Source: Gautieria morchelliformis
Lineage: Eukaryota; Basidiomycota; Agaricomycetes; Gomphales; Gomphaceae
Length of the DNA: 64,000 bases
NCBI GenBank assembly: GCA_015179125.1
Contig: WHVA01000082.1
Span: 62,001-126,000, forward strand
Direction of reading: 5' to 3'
In this document: in pieces, positions 11,113-22,747 of the stretch
How positions within the stretch are numbered: the first letter of the stretch is position 1
Layout: the number at the start of each line of letters is the position of its first letter
The notes under the pieces: model-generated
Database searches by the model: none
Told to the model about the DNA's origin: nothing
What the model saw: the letters and a program-made list of their open reading frames with translations, nothing else
Program-made: the position numbers and the translations under genes

Positions 11113-12864
11113 TGTGGGATCGGTGCGATGTTGTTGTCCTGCTGCTGTCCTGTTTGCGTCTGTTCATGGTGCGTTCCAATCCCGTAGTCGTCTAGCCTGC
11201 TCTGTCGTCCTTCCCCTTGCCCTCTCTCCTGCCATCCTTGGTCCATGTGCCCTATCCTTGGGTTCATCCCTCGCCATCTACCCCTTCCGTGCCCTTGGCT
11301 TTCCATTCGTCCTCTGTGTGTCTGGTAGTTTGGTTCCGTTTGTTGTTCTTCGCCTCCTCTGTCCATTATCTGTCTTCCCATGCGGGCCTCTGCTTCGGCT
11401 GCGCGCCATCTCCTCTCCTCCTGTTCCCTGACCTGTTTTAGCAGGTCCCCTGCATCCACTGCTCTCTCTGCCTCCCCTTGTTGCTCCCAGGTCCAAGGAT
11501 TTTCGTCTGGGAAAAATCGGTACGTGTGCTCCGGATCGCTTTTCTCCGCCGCTTCGCACACCGCTCTGAAGACCGGGCATGTTCTGTCCCATGACGCGTG
11601 ACCTGTCGCGTCGCAGTTTACGCATCTGAACTTGCTTGGTCGTTCTCCTCGCATTCTGCTGTTCTGTGTTCTGCTCCGCACGTGCCGCATTTGTCCCGGC
11701 TCTCGCACTCTGCCGCCAGGTGCCGCGCATTGTATTTCTGACATTTTAGACACCTTTGTGGTTCCCTTTTCATTCTCCTAGCCCATGTTCTTTTCCCTGC
11801 TATTATTAACCCGTCCCTTATGCTCTGGTTCGCCGACTCTGTGGTGGTCATCCTTGCGATGATGTGGGTGGTCTTCTGTCCTGCTGTCCTTCTGTGTGGT
11901 GGTTTTATCCAGCGGGTGGACATTAGGGTGCCGGTGGGTAACTTCAAGGCTCGTTCTATCTTCCTCATCTCTGCCATCGCATCTGGTGAATGGCTCAGAG
12001 GTACGTATTCGACTATCACCGATAGCGCTCGATCCTTTATGGTGGCCGATCCGCTGAACTTGCTCAGAAAGGTACGTCTGTTGTCTTGGACCCATTTCGC
12101 TGCGTTCTCCGTTTCTAGATCGAAGACTATTCCTCCGTTAGCCAATTTCTTGGCTCCTATGAAGGCGATGTCAGTGCGTTCGTGGTCTTCTTCTAGGTTG
12201 TTGATCGCCTCGTTTAGTTCCTGTTCTGTCAATCTGGTGAGCATGTCTTGCTCCCCTTGTGGATCTGCGTCTATCAATATTTGTCTGGCTTTTGCTTTCA
12301 CCCTCGCCAAATTGTTTAGGTGTGATAACGGTACATTACCTCTGAGTGCAGCCGCGTACGTTGTGCCTCTCGTTCCGGTCTCTCCCTCTAGTTCGCTCTG
12401 CTGCCTCATGCTATTGATGTGCTCGATGACGTTTCCGGCCCCTTCCGTTGCCGCTTTTGCATTCTCTGCGGCTTCCTTTGCGTCGTCTGCTGCCCTTTCG
12501 AACCTGTATAGGGTCTGCTCTAGGTTCTTTTCAACATGCCTCATCACCGCCGCTCCCACCGTTCTCACTGCCTCTTCCATCATTAGAACTGCCACTGCCC
12601 TTACTCCTTCTTGTAGAGTCTTGCCGCTGACATTGTGCGCTAGGGACAGTAGCGCGTAGCTGAGGTGTTCCGTTGACAACGGGTCTTCCTTGCGTAGTAC
12701 CCGTGTTTGTCTAGGTATTGTCTCGCTTGTTCTTTTGTGCGCACTGACGTGTTGGGTTCTAGCAGTAGTTCAGCTCTGGTCTTGTTGATGACCTGCTGTG
12801 TGGTGCTCGCTCTCGTTCGGCCTTGTGACGTGGCCGGCGCTTGGGGTTCGATGCTTTGGGGCAT
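11109..12864 (-). pseudogene. LINE 1 ORF1: gag-like RNA-binding protein
   Basis: It aligns with LINE 2 ORF1 along most of its length. Shared blocks include SYALLSLAHN, a region around LTEQELNEAINNL, the PLSHSPDAM region and C-terminal CCHC knuckles (CLKCQKYNARHLAAEC, CGTCGAEHRTAEC, CVNCDATGHASWDRTC). Frameshifts near 12680 and 11620-11650 break it. Its TGA stop (11111-11109) overlaps the ORF2 ATG (11112-11110) in an ATGA tetramer. The N-terminal start is uncertain; an upstream frame begins at 12864. Confidence 0.82.
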
Positions 12865-13025
12865 CGTTTTTGTCGCTTCTTCTTTTCGAGGAAGCTGGAT
12901 GATGTCGCTGGCTGTCGTCAGCGACGATCTGAGGGTGTTTGTGTGAGTGTGTAGCTCGGGAGAGGGTATTTTGGATTTTGGATGTGATGGTGAGTGTGAG
13001 AAAGCTCTCGGACTCTAGCTTGGCC

Positions 13026-14258
13026 GTGTCCATAGCCACTGTGGGTAATAAATGCCATCTCAGAGAGTCACCGTAATACATCGTCGGTGAGATGAGTGCT
13101 TACCTTCGTGAACTGTCGGGGGCAAACACCTCTGTTTGTTGACCAACATGACCAGGTTTCTAGGCATTGTCATCATAGGGTGCGTGTTTGAGGGATGTTG
13201 TGTTACTCTCCGCAGTGTCGTGGCAGTGAATTGAGAGGCTTTCCCAGAAGAATGACAATGACAACTAGTTCATTACATGCTGGAGTCACTTGACGTACCG
13301 GTCGCTGCTGGGTTGGCAATCCACATCGATGCTGCATGTACGCCTAGATTCGGTTGAAGTTCGCGTTGCAGTTTATGTCGTATGCTGCTTTGTTCTTCCA
13401 GGCGGTGGAGGGAGGCCAAAGAATTTCGAGGTTTGTTCCCTCGGTGGGGGAGAGGACTCAGAGGAGGCAGGGAGAGAAAAGAGGGAGGATGAGTGTGAAG
13501 TGGGGGTGGATTTCCCTGTCTTTGGTAGCTTCCCCTGGGTCATCGACTTCTCTATGAAAACGCGCAAGTTACCGAAAAGAAGGGGAAATCCAGCTCCACT
13601 TCACACTCGTCCTCCCCCTTCTCCACATTACCTGAGTTTGTGTAGTGGCCAGAGAAAACAGCAAATTAGGGAGGAGATGAATGCAATCAAGCACACCACA
13701 GCCAAATTATCGACCTCTTGATCAGCACACAGTCACGCTTGCTTTGGGAGATGGCGTCTCGCAATGCATCCAGAGAAGATTCAACGTCAGGACATATGCT
13801 TGTGCACCTCTTCTTCTCTCCACAGGCTTTATATGCCTCGTTGTCTTTTGAGAAGTGTTTGTCAAAATCCAGGCTAATATCAAGGGCATAGCTTACTCTT
13901 CTACCTAGTAAACAGTCCTGTTCGCAATGTCTGGAAATGTGGTCCCTTCTTCATTCCGCTGCTGAACACATTTCTTTACGTCTCCAGCGTCCCCATGTAC
14001 TGTGTGAAATTTTCTGAGAATTTTTTCGTTGGCATGGGGGAGGATCATCATGATGGTTCATGCAACATGCAGCTGCAGTCTGAGTCACGTACTGGTGGCT
14101 GCATATTCGGAATTAGTGAACCGAGTCTTTTATACCTGGAACCGGACCAACACTCGGATAGTATTCTAAGCTAGTAGTGAACCAGGTAAAACTTCATGTC
14201 ACACCGCCGAGCTCTGAACCTATAGTCATAATGGTACAGCAGCGTCAAAGCAGCCCCG
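13026..14258. other. Unassigned stretch
   Basis: No gene could be supported. An open frame at 13290-13721 has no recognisable motif and is crossed by overlapping frames on both strands. Confidence 0.45.
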
Positions 14259-14454
14259 GTGCCGTTACCCGTTACTAACCGGGCGGTTGATGGAGACGCC
14301 CAGGTGGGTGGCGTTGCCTCTGGAGACATGGGCCAGCTGGCGTTACAGGAACACGCCGTCGTTCATACCGAAACCGAGGTACTACGTGTTCTAGAGGCTG
14401 TCAGTGACATCTGTGAGTTTTCTGGTATCAGGCGTTTCCCGAGCCTAATACACC

Positions 14455-16663
14455 TTGCTACCAGCTGGTGCAGTTCGGCTGATTGACATGCCCTATGCAG
14501 CGGGAGCTGCATGCGATCCTCAAAAAGGCTGTTTGCCGGGTACTTGCGAGAAAGTTATTGGGGAGATCTGCAATTGGGCGAACCAGGATAGCGATGATGC
14601 TCCTCGGATATTTTTCTTGCACGCTGTTGCTGGTTCTGGAAAGTCTGCAATTGCTCACGAGGTCGCTTGACAATTTCATAAACTCAAACGTCTCGTATCA
14701 TCATACTGTTTTGACCCCGATCATCCAGCAGAGCGATCCCCCGACAATATCTTTAGCACTATTGCTCGTGATCTGGCTGATCTGGACCCACAATGCAAAG
14801 CATCGTTGCTGAAAGTGGTCGGAGAGCAGACAGCCCTTCGGACCACACGCATACCTCATCTGCAGTTCCAGAAGTTCATTCTAGACACCGCCCATGGGCT
14901 AACGACTGTCGGACCAACAATGATCGTTATTGATGCATTGGATGAGAGAGGAGACATGAAATCTCGCCAGAGTCTCTTGTCTGTCCTTGGCAACAAAACT
15001 GCAGAATTGCCGCCTAACTTCCGTGTTCTCATCACCTCCCGTACTGAACAAGGTGTCCAAACAGCCCTTCTCGGGAAGAAGCACGTGCTTTCAGGTCCCT
15101 AAAGGATATTGACCTGCACCCTGCCGATGCCGTCGCCCACTTTGTGAAACATGAACTAGGTAACATTACGGCCCTGGAGCGCAAATGGCCCAATGATGGC
15201 TGGTGTCGGTTATTAGTGGAGAAGTCTGAAGGTCACTTTCAATGGGCGTCCACAGCTTGTCGATTTGTCAAAGGAGATGGGAAGGGTGGTCGCGTTGCTG
15301 TTAAGCAACTGGAGGAAATTTTGGTCAAGAACCTCCGTGGGATGGCTAAGCTGTATCTCGGTATCCTCAAGCAGATATTCGGGGATGGCGATGACTTGAC
15401 AGACGATGTCAAGTGTCGCTTTCGTGTGGTGATGGGCTGTATCCTGACTGCCAGAGAACCGCTCTCGATGTCTGCCCTGCAGACGCTGTGCCATGGGGTC
15501 GATTCGGGTACCGAGGTTCATGCAATAGTTGGACACATGGGGGCTCTGATGAGCCTTCCCACTCAAAGCTCTGACCCAATCAGCCTGCTGCACACATCCT
15601 TTCGTGACTTCTTGACAGATCGCAACGGGAGTGGACCATACTACATTGATACATCTTCACACCAAGGCGGCCTTGCTCTCTCATGTTTGCGCGTAATGAC
15701 GGATGAACTTTGTTTCAACATTTGTCAGCTTGAAACTTCACATCTGCGTAATGACAATGTTGTCAACTTGGCGACACTGACCACGAAGTATATATCCCCA
15801 CAACTTTCCTACGCTTGCCGTTTGTGGGCGGACCATGTTCACGCCATCACCTTTACGCTGGGTATAGGTGCAAAGATCAAGGAGTTCTTCGAGACTAAGC
15901 TACTCTACTGGTTGGAAGTTTTGAGTTTGATCAAGAAGGTACCCAATGCATCAACCGCGCTCTCATCAATAATGGCCGGGAGTCAGGTGAGTGCCCAAGT
16001 TGTTATGAGCTCCGACAGGAGTTATATGCTCTTCAGGATAATGACATTACAACATTCATGATGGATACCCGCAATTTCGTAGGTGCGTTTGGGAGTGTAA
16101 TCTCCGAGAGTGCGCCCCATCTCTATTTGTCGGCACTGCCGTTTGCACCTGAAAGGTCGAAAATATGTGAGACTTATCTCCCACGATTTCCATGACTACT
16201 CAGCATCAAAACCGGGAAAGCGACGTCGTGGCCACCTATTCAAACCGTTCTGGTAGGCCACACCCGTTGGGTCACGTCGGTGGCGTTCTCGCATGACGGC
16301 AAGCGCATCGTCTCTGGGTCTTGGGACACAACGGTCCGTGTGTGGAATGCAGACATTGGGGCGGTCATTTCAACACCATTCGAAGGCCACACCGACAGCG
16401 TCACGTTGGTGGCGTTCTCGCACGATGGCAAGCACATCGTCTCCGGTTCTCATGACAAGACGATCCGTGTGTGGAATGCAGACACCGGGGAGCTCATTTC
16501 AGCACCATTTGAAGGCCATACCGAGTGGGTCATGTCGGTGGCATTCTCACACGACGGGAAGCGCATCGTCTCCGGGTCTTGTGACATGACGATCCGTGTA
16601 TGGAATCCAGACACCAGGGAGCTCATTTCAGCACCATTCGAAGGCCACACCGATTGGGTCCAT
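14455..16663 (+). pseudogene. NACHT-WD40 (STAND/NLR-type) gene remnant
   Basis: Fungal STAND proteins are signal-transducing NTPases linked to non-self recognition and programmed cell death (HET-E/NWD family). A P-loop (VAGSGKS, 14626-14646) follows GCLPGTCEKVIGEICNWA. A Walker B-like TMIVIDALDE lies at 14920-14949 and LITSRTEQG soon after. A winged-helix-like linker runs through 15144-16061. Three WD40 units of about 43 residues (SVAFSHDGKRIVSGS, RVWNAD) fill 16250-16663. It is broken by TGA at 14668-14670 (from CGA), a frameshift near 15075, another near 15960 and TGA at 16193-16195 (from CGA). The WD40 array is cut off at 16664 by repeat debris. An N-terminal exon may lie at 14259-14454, but this is unsure. 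Confidence 0.85.
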
Positions 16664-16665
16664 GG

Positions 16666-16735
16666 GTACCTTTTAAGAAAACACGCCTTGAGACCTGCAT
16701 ACATGCTACCCTGCACGGACTCTTCATCTGTCGAA
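16666..16735 (+). repeat. 70-bp patch of the 0.9-kb LTR-like repeat
   Basis: The patch around CCTGCATAC..GCCCTGCACGGACTCTT matches 32989-33057 and, inverted, about 44040-44075. It sits at the junction between the WD40 region and gypsy pol debris. Confidence 0.6.
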
Positions 16736-16736
16736 G

Positions 16737-17470
16737 GTCCAACTTATCCGATCGACGTTGTAATGGATCATAAAAACCTTGAGTATTTTGCGACTACTCA
16801 GATTTTGACTCGGCGTCAAGTCCACTGGTCTGAATATCTCTCACAGTTCAATATGGTGATCCGCTTCCGCCCCGGAAAGCTCAGAGCAAACCCGACGCGC
16901 TCACTAGATGTTGGGATGTCTACCCAAAAGAGGGAAGTAGCGACTATGCCAACGTTAATCTGCACAATTTCTGCCCAGTATTCTCGACTGAGCAGCTGGC
17001 ATTGTCCCTGTGTACCACAGCATTGCAATTTCTGCTACTCCGCGCCTCAATCATCATGGACACTGAGTCTCTCCATTCCAACATCCATTCCACACTCCAT
17101 TCCAACCCCATCTCCGCAGCCCACCTTGATGACCCAACCAGTCCTGGATGGTCCCTCGATTCCAACGGCTTCCTCCACCACAAGTCCTGAATCTATGTTC
17201 CGGATATCAATGATCTACGACTCCACGTACTTTAGCAAAGCCACCATCATCCACTCTCAGGACACCAAGGCCAAAACAAGACTCTCGACCTCATCCAATG
17301 CACTTACACTTGGCCACTCCTCCACATGATGGTCCAAGACTACTGCAAGTCATGCACCACCTGTATGCACGCCAAGCCCCAACATCACATCACAAACCCT
17401 ATCGCCTCCTGAAGCAACTTCCGATCCCGGAACAACCCTGGAATTCAATATCCATGGACTTCATGAGAAA
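16737..17470 (+). pseudogene. Gypsy pol fragment: RNase H end to integrase start
   Basis: The frame gives MDHKNLEYF and LSQFNMVIRFRPGK, the standard end of gypsy RNase H, then a degraded spacer. A second frame (17298-17489) has integrase-like CxxC spacing and the pre-core block PIPEQPWNSISMDF. The rest of the integrase core is absent. The fragment directly follows the truncated WD40 array. Confidence 0.72.
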
Positions 17471-17985
17471 CTTCCTATGCTGGCCTTAGTGATGATCTCA
17501 TAAGGGCCAAGGTATTTTTCGGAGAGCTTCTTTGAGGGACGACTGGTGCAGAAGTTTTCAGCTTTGACAAAGACTTTGCCGCCGATATCGAATTCCGGTT
17601 GCGGAAGCCATTTCCGATCGGTGGAAGTTTGATATCTCTTTTGGGCAGTGGATATGTTCTCTCGGAGGTGCTGGTGAAGGTCATCAAGTTCCACAATGAA
17701 ATCTCAGGCTCTGGCAGAGGCGAGGTTGCATTCAGGGTGGATGGCGAGATTCAGGTGATAGCCTTATTGGCGTAGAAGGGCGAAATTCCGGTGGTGGCGG
17801 AAGGTGCATTGTTGTAAGCAAATTCCACGAGCGGAAGAAGGTCGGACCAGTTGCTGTGTTGGTAGTTGCAATAGATGCAGAGGTACTGCTCAAGGGTCTG
17901 ATTAGTGCATTCCATTTGGCCGTCACCTTCAGGATGATAGCCGGAAGTGCAGTGGAGTTTCATGTCAAAAGCCTTGCTGAAAAAA
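17471..17985 (-). pseudogene. Gypsy integrase fragment, inverted
   Basis: Minus-strand frames give the integrase core end (YHPEGDGQMECTNQTLEQYL, LLPLVEFAYNNAPS), which includes the catalytic Glu, and the C-terminal region (FDIGGKVFVKAENF, LSEKYLGPYEI). A frameshift near 17700-17750 separates them. The piece faces the plus-strand fragment at 16737-17470 and supplies what that one lacks, so the two may be halves of one element after an inversion. Confidence 0.72.
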
Positions 17986-18090
17986 CTTTCCCACGCCTAC
18001 CACCACCATCGAAACTAAAAAATTCCCGTAACTACACTACATCACAACCTGACAGTAGATAGCGGAACGTACAGTCACGCTAAATACGAG

Positions 18091-19743
18091 TTGGGAGCTT
18101 CTGACACGAGAAGCAATCAAAATGACCACGCCGACGAGCACAGAACAAGGGAGCAAGCGCGTAACTACCTGGACAGAAACCAATACGTCGCGAAGGAGGA
18201 CCCGATATCGCACGAAAGCCTGAGCTATGCACTCTTGTGCATGGCCCAAAGTACCACACACAAAGCTCTGAAGGAGGGAGTGAGAGCAGTAGCGATCTTA
18301 ATGCTGAATGCATCGGCGAAGGGTCTAGGGGAGCAGGTGATGAAATACGTGCAGAAGAGGTTGGATCCGGTCATGCGCAAAGCAGAGGAGACGACAGATG
18401 CACTCAGAGTGGCAGCATACGACACAATTAAAGTGGCGGACCAAGCAGCAGACACGCTCGAAAACGGCACGGCGGGCAAGGGGGCAACAGGACCGGCCTC
18501 CGAGTGGACATATGCAGCGGCACTGAAGGGCTCGATCCCACTTGCACATCACAACACCCTGGCTAGAGCCAAGGCACGAAACCGTCAGATCCTAATTGAC
18601 AAAGACCCAGGGACAGAACTCAATCCGTTCGAGGAGCTCACCGAACAGGAACTCGTTGCCAAAGCCAATGAGGCGGTGGACCACATGGACACGCTGGAGG
18701 AAGGTGAAGAGCTGAGATTCATTGGGGTCAAAAAGTTGGCAAATGGGGGCATAGTCTTCGACTTGGAGTCACAGGCGGCAGCGAGCTATATCCAAGCCCG
18801 CAAAGATGACTTCCTACAAAACTTTAGTGCGTCCGCGGTGGTCAAAGAACGGTCGGTTTCGGTCATCGTAGAATACATCCCGGTCAGCCATTCCCCAGAT
18901 GCCTTGTCGGAAAATGCGAGGATCGAGCACAATTCAGGGCTTCCCGAAGGCTCACTCCAGTCAACGAGATGGATCAAACCAGCGCAGAGACACAGCCCAG
19001 GGCAGCGCACAGTGCACATCATAGCACGGTTCAACACCGCCGAGGCGGCAAATCTGGCGATTAGGGACGGCCTGATCATCGCGGGAAAAAGAACATGGGC
19101 CAGGAGAATGCGAAGAGAACCACGAAGATGCCTGAAATGCCAGAAGTACGCGAGGCACCTGGCAGCAGCATGCGACGGAATGGAAACCTGCGGGACGTGC
19201 GGGAAGGAGCACAGGACGGCGAACTGTGAGGAAACCGACCCAGGAAACTACAAATGCGTGAGCTGCAATGAAATGGGGCACGCGTCATGGGACAGGACCT
19301 GCCCCAGGTTTCTAGCGGCAAGTGAGAGAATAGACCAAGCGGATCCGGAAAGTACGTACAAGTATTTTCCCAATGAGAACCCATGGACCTAGGAGCAGCA
19401 AAATGCCCAAACAAGTGCACTCGAAGGATGGCAGCCAGCGCCCGAGAGTGGCGGGCAGGAGCACCAGGTAACGACCGCACGGGGACGACAGCAAGCGCCA
19501 GGTGAACAGTGGTCAGGAGGGCAGCAGCAGCAGCAAGCACCCCTCCCCCAGACCAGACCCAAAGCGAACCCGCCAATCGGACACAAAGACAGGGGATGGC
19601 AGAGGCCTCCAGAAAGAAGTGTTTCAAGGGCCACCGACAGACTGGGATCCAGGCAAACCACAATCAATGAACACTTCGGGGCAAATGCGAGCGGAGACAG
19701 AGCAGAGACAGGAGCGGGCAACCACAGACCCACCACAGGATGA
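18091..19743 (+). pseudogene. LINE 2 ORF1: gag-like RNA-binding protein
   Basis: One frame runs to a TGA at 19741-19743, interrupted only by TAG at 19390-19392, where LINE 1 has Trp (NPWT-W-EQQ). It has CCHC knuckles CLKCQKYARHLAAAC, CGTCGKEHRTANC and CVSCNEMGHASWDRTC near residues 345-415, then a Gln-rich tail. No ATG start is visible, so the N-terminus may be lost. The final TGA overlaps the ORF2 ATG (19740-19742) in an ATGA tetramer. Confidence 0.83.
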
Positions 19744-22542
19744 GCGACAACCAAGAACAAGCAACCACTATAAGGATAAGACAACAGAATGTCAATAAAT
19801 CATTACATGCCACTAACGACCTCCTAGGGAAGAGCCCTCCAAGCAAGTATGACATCCTCGCTATACAAGAACAATTTATAGACTTCTTAGGAAACGCCCG
19901 TGCGAACCCGCATTGGTATACTATCTACCTGAGCACGCACTACAGAGACAAAGAAAAACGAACCCGATCCATGATACTCATAAACAAGCGAATCAAAACC
20001 GACAAGTGGGAGGCAATAGACGTAGGGCACCCGGATGTAACAGGCATCAAAATAAAAACACACATCAGTGTCGTGCTCATTTTCAACTTCTACTGCGACT
20101 GCACGCATTCAGAAAGTATACTCAGCGCTAACACACACCTACAGAAGGAGGCGAGAACGCCAACAAGGCGCAAAACACCAGTGGGCATGATTTGGCTAGG
20201 GGATTTCAATCGGCACCACCCACAGTGGGACGAACCAAAAAACGCGCACTTATTCACTGGTAGCAACCTCGACGCCGCCCAAGTCCTGCTAGACGCGGTA
20301 GTAGAGAGGGACTTGACAATGATCCTTCCTAAGAACATGCCAACTCTAATCGTGCACTCGACGGGTAACTATACGAGAACCGACAACGTCTTCGCATCAA
20401 CAACGCTGCTGGACAATCTCATCCAGTGCACCACTATCCCAGAGGACCAGCCAGCACGAAGCGACCACCTCCCGGTGGACACCATCATAGAAATCGCCCT
20501 AGCAAAGTCCCATGAGATGGCCAAGTACAACTATAGGATGGTGGACTGGGTGAAGTACAACGAACGGCTAGCAGAGAACCTAGTAGATGTGCCTGCTGAT
20601 AGACCCACCAGTGCGCAGGAATTCGAGAAAACGCTCGAAGCAATGAACGATGCAATTGCAACCACAACCGAGGAGCTGGTCCCGAGGACGAAGCCGTCCC
20701 CATATATGAAACGCTGGTGGACGAGAGAGCTCTCCATGAAGAGAAGAGACACCAGAAAGCTAGCCAGACAAGCTCATGACCGGCGCAGCGATGCACCAGA
20801 CCCCGTGCACAAAAGGTACAAAACTGCCAGAAACCAGTACGCGGCCGCCATCGAAAAGTCAAAGCTAGAGCACTGGGAGGCATTCTTGGCAACGGTGGAT
20901 AAGAACACCGTCTGGACAGCGAACCATTTTGCCACAGGGGAATCAGGGGATGGCGGAAAGGCAAGGATACCAACGCTTACCACCAAACGCAAAGATGGGT
21001 CGACCTGGATGGCCACCACCAATGAAGAGAAGACTCGAATGCTCCTAGAGTCTTTCTACCCAGCTCCGCACGTTAGCGACACCCAGCTCCCACTGGACTA
21101 TGAGTACCCAACCCCCGCGTTCAGCTACCAGCCGTTGACGGATGAGCAGATCCAGAGAGCCATCAAACGGCTGAACCCCTTCAAAGCTCCAGGGCCGAAC
21201 AGCATGCCAAACGTGGTGATCATACAATGCATGCGCACACTGATGCCGCTTATCAGGCTCCTATTCAGAGCCACGTTCGAGCTACAAGTCTACCCGGCCC
21301 TATGGAGGGATTCAGAAGTTTAAGTTCTAAGAAAGCCAGGAAAAGCTGACTATACGCTTCCAGGAGCATACCGCCCGATAGCCCTACTAGACACATTAGG
21401 CAAAGTCCTATCGGCCTGTATAGCAGAAGACTTGACCAAAATGGCGGAGATACACAAGCTGCTCCCAGACAACCATTTTGGATATAGACCCGGCAGGACA
21501 ACCACAGACGCACTGCACTATGTCATAACTAAGGCGAAGAACACATGGCGGAAAGGGAAAGTAATGGGAGCGCTATTTCTGGACATAAAGGGGGCTTTCC
21601 CCAGTATCATCCTAAGTCAGCTGACACACAACACGGGCTGCAGGGGAATACCGCTGGAATACACAGAGTGGATCAGACGAAAAGTCGAAGGACGGGTGGC
21701 AACCCTCAAATTTGACGACCATCGCGCGACGCCAGAACCAATCCTGTGAGGCATGGACCAAGGGTGCCCGCTGTCTGCGATAGCCTACCAGTTCTATAAC
21801 GCAGGGCTGCTCGAAGTCACAAACAGAGAGAACGGCGAAGACGCACTGGCTTTCGTCGATGACACGACCCTACTGGCCAAAGGTGCCAGCTTAGACGAGG
21901 CCTTCAGCAGGCTAGCAGACATCATGGGCAGAGAGTCTGGAGCCCTAGAATGGGCTTCAAAACACAACTGCAAGTTTGCCCTAGACAAGTTCGGCGTAGT
22001 TGGTTTCACCAGGAAGAGAGAGGACGATCTCACTAGAGCCAAGAAAACAAGGCCAGCCACTAGACCCGCGATCACAATCGGAACTCACAGGGTGGCCCCT
22101 GCCGAGGTGCACAAATATCTGGGGATAATGATGGACCAGGAGTTACGCTTCAAATACCAAGTGAACTACGCACTAAAGAAGGGCACCAAGGTAATGGATC
22201 AATACCGCAGGGTGGCGAGGACGACGAAAGGGATTTCAGCTAAGCACATGAGGCAGTTCTATATAACAGTCGTGGTCCCAAGGGTACTCTACGCAGCTGA
22301 CACATACTTGATTCCAGGATCCGCCAGCGCCAAGGGCACGAAGGGATACATCAACAAACTATCAAGAATACAACGGCAGGCGGCGCTAGCGATCACAGGT
22401 GCAATGCGCACCACGGCCAGCAACATACTCGACGCGCATGCCAACCTTCTTCCGTTCCCACTACTAGTATCCAAAATATTTCACCGCGCGGCAGTCCGAC
22501 TAACATGTTTGCCCACCCAGCATCCTCTGGCATTCGCTGTGT
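19740..22542 (+). pseudogene. LINE 2 ORF2: endonuclease and reverse transcriptase (truncated)
   Basis: The apurinic-like endonuclease is complete by motif: LAIQEQFIDF, WLGDFNRHHPQW, TRTDNVFAS and SDHLPVD. RT follows (HFGYRPGRTTTDA, LDIKGAFP, GMDQGCPLSA, catalytic FVDD). Two stops lie in one otherwise continuous frame: TAA at 21321-21323 and TGA at 21747-21749. In LINE 1 the latter site is Arg in front of GMDQG, so CGA to TGA fits. The frame ends abruptly after LTCLPTQHPL, before RNase H. Confidence 0.87.
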
Positions 22543-22592
22543 TCACTAATACACGATATTAACGCCCAAAAACCAATCTTGACAATACCCTG
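22543..22592 (+). repeat. Terminal fragment of the 0.9-kb LTR-like repeat
   Basis: It carries the palindromic block GTGTTCACTAATACAC and ends CCAATCTTGACA, as at 44680-44723 and, inverted, at 32448-32500. It truncates LINE 2. Confidence 0.65.
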
Positions 22593-22747
22593 CCTAGCCT
22601 GGACCCCTTCTCACGCACTAAGTCATTCCGGCACCTCCAACATTCTATTCCATTTTCGCTCCTTAAGTCACAAGTTAAATTTGATTATTAATTCATCTAA
22701 TCTATTCCAACGTTCCAAGAAAACTATTCTACAAGTTGTTCTGACCC

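Larger units (their letters stand above)
7265..13025 (-). mobile_element. Tad-like LINE retrotransposon 1 (minus strand)
   Basis: It has two overlapping coding regions, gag-like ORF1 and endonuclease/RT/RNase H ORF2, and ends in an A tail (seen as a run of about 25 T at 7276-7303). A 10-base direct repeat TAGCTTGGCC flanks it at 7265-7274, against the tail, and at 13016-13025. This would be the target duplication and sets the element at about 7275-13015. The RNase H domain and CCHC gag place it with Tad-like fungal LINEs. Both ORFs carry frameshifts and the endonuclease has an internal deletion. The right boundary depends on the short direct repeat. Confidence 0.8.
18019..22542 (+). mobile_element. 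Tad-like LINE retrotransposon 2 (plus strand, 3' truncated)
   Basis: Same family as LINE 1 but clearly diverged. It keeps ORF1 and the endonuclease and RT parts of ORF2. The RNase H region, 3' UTR and A tail are missing: at 22543 the sequence switches into another repeat. The 5' end is not defined; the frame is open from about 18019 without an ATG. Three in-frame stops are the main lesions. Confidence 0.82.

Noticed and set aside
13290..13721. 143-codon plus-strand frame upstream of the NLR remnant
   Set aside because: No motif, atypical composition and an overlapping opposite frame; not conserved with anything else in the window.
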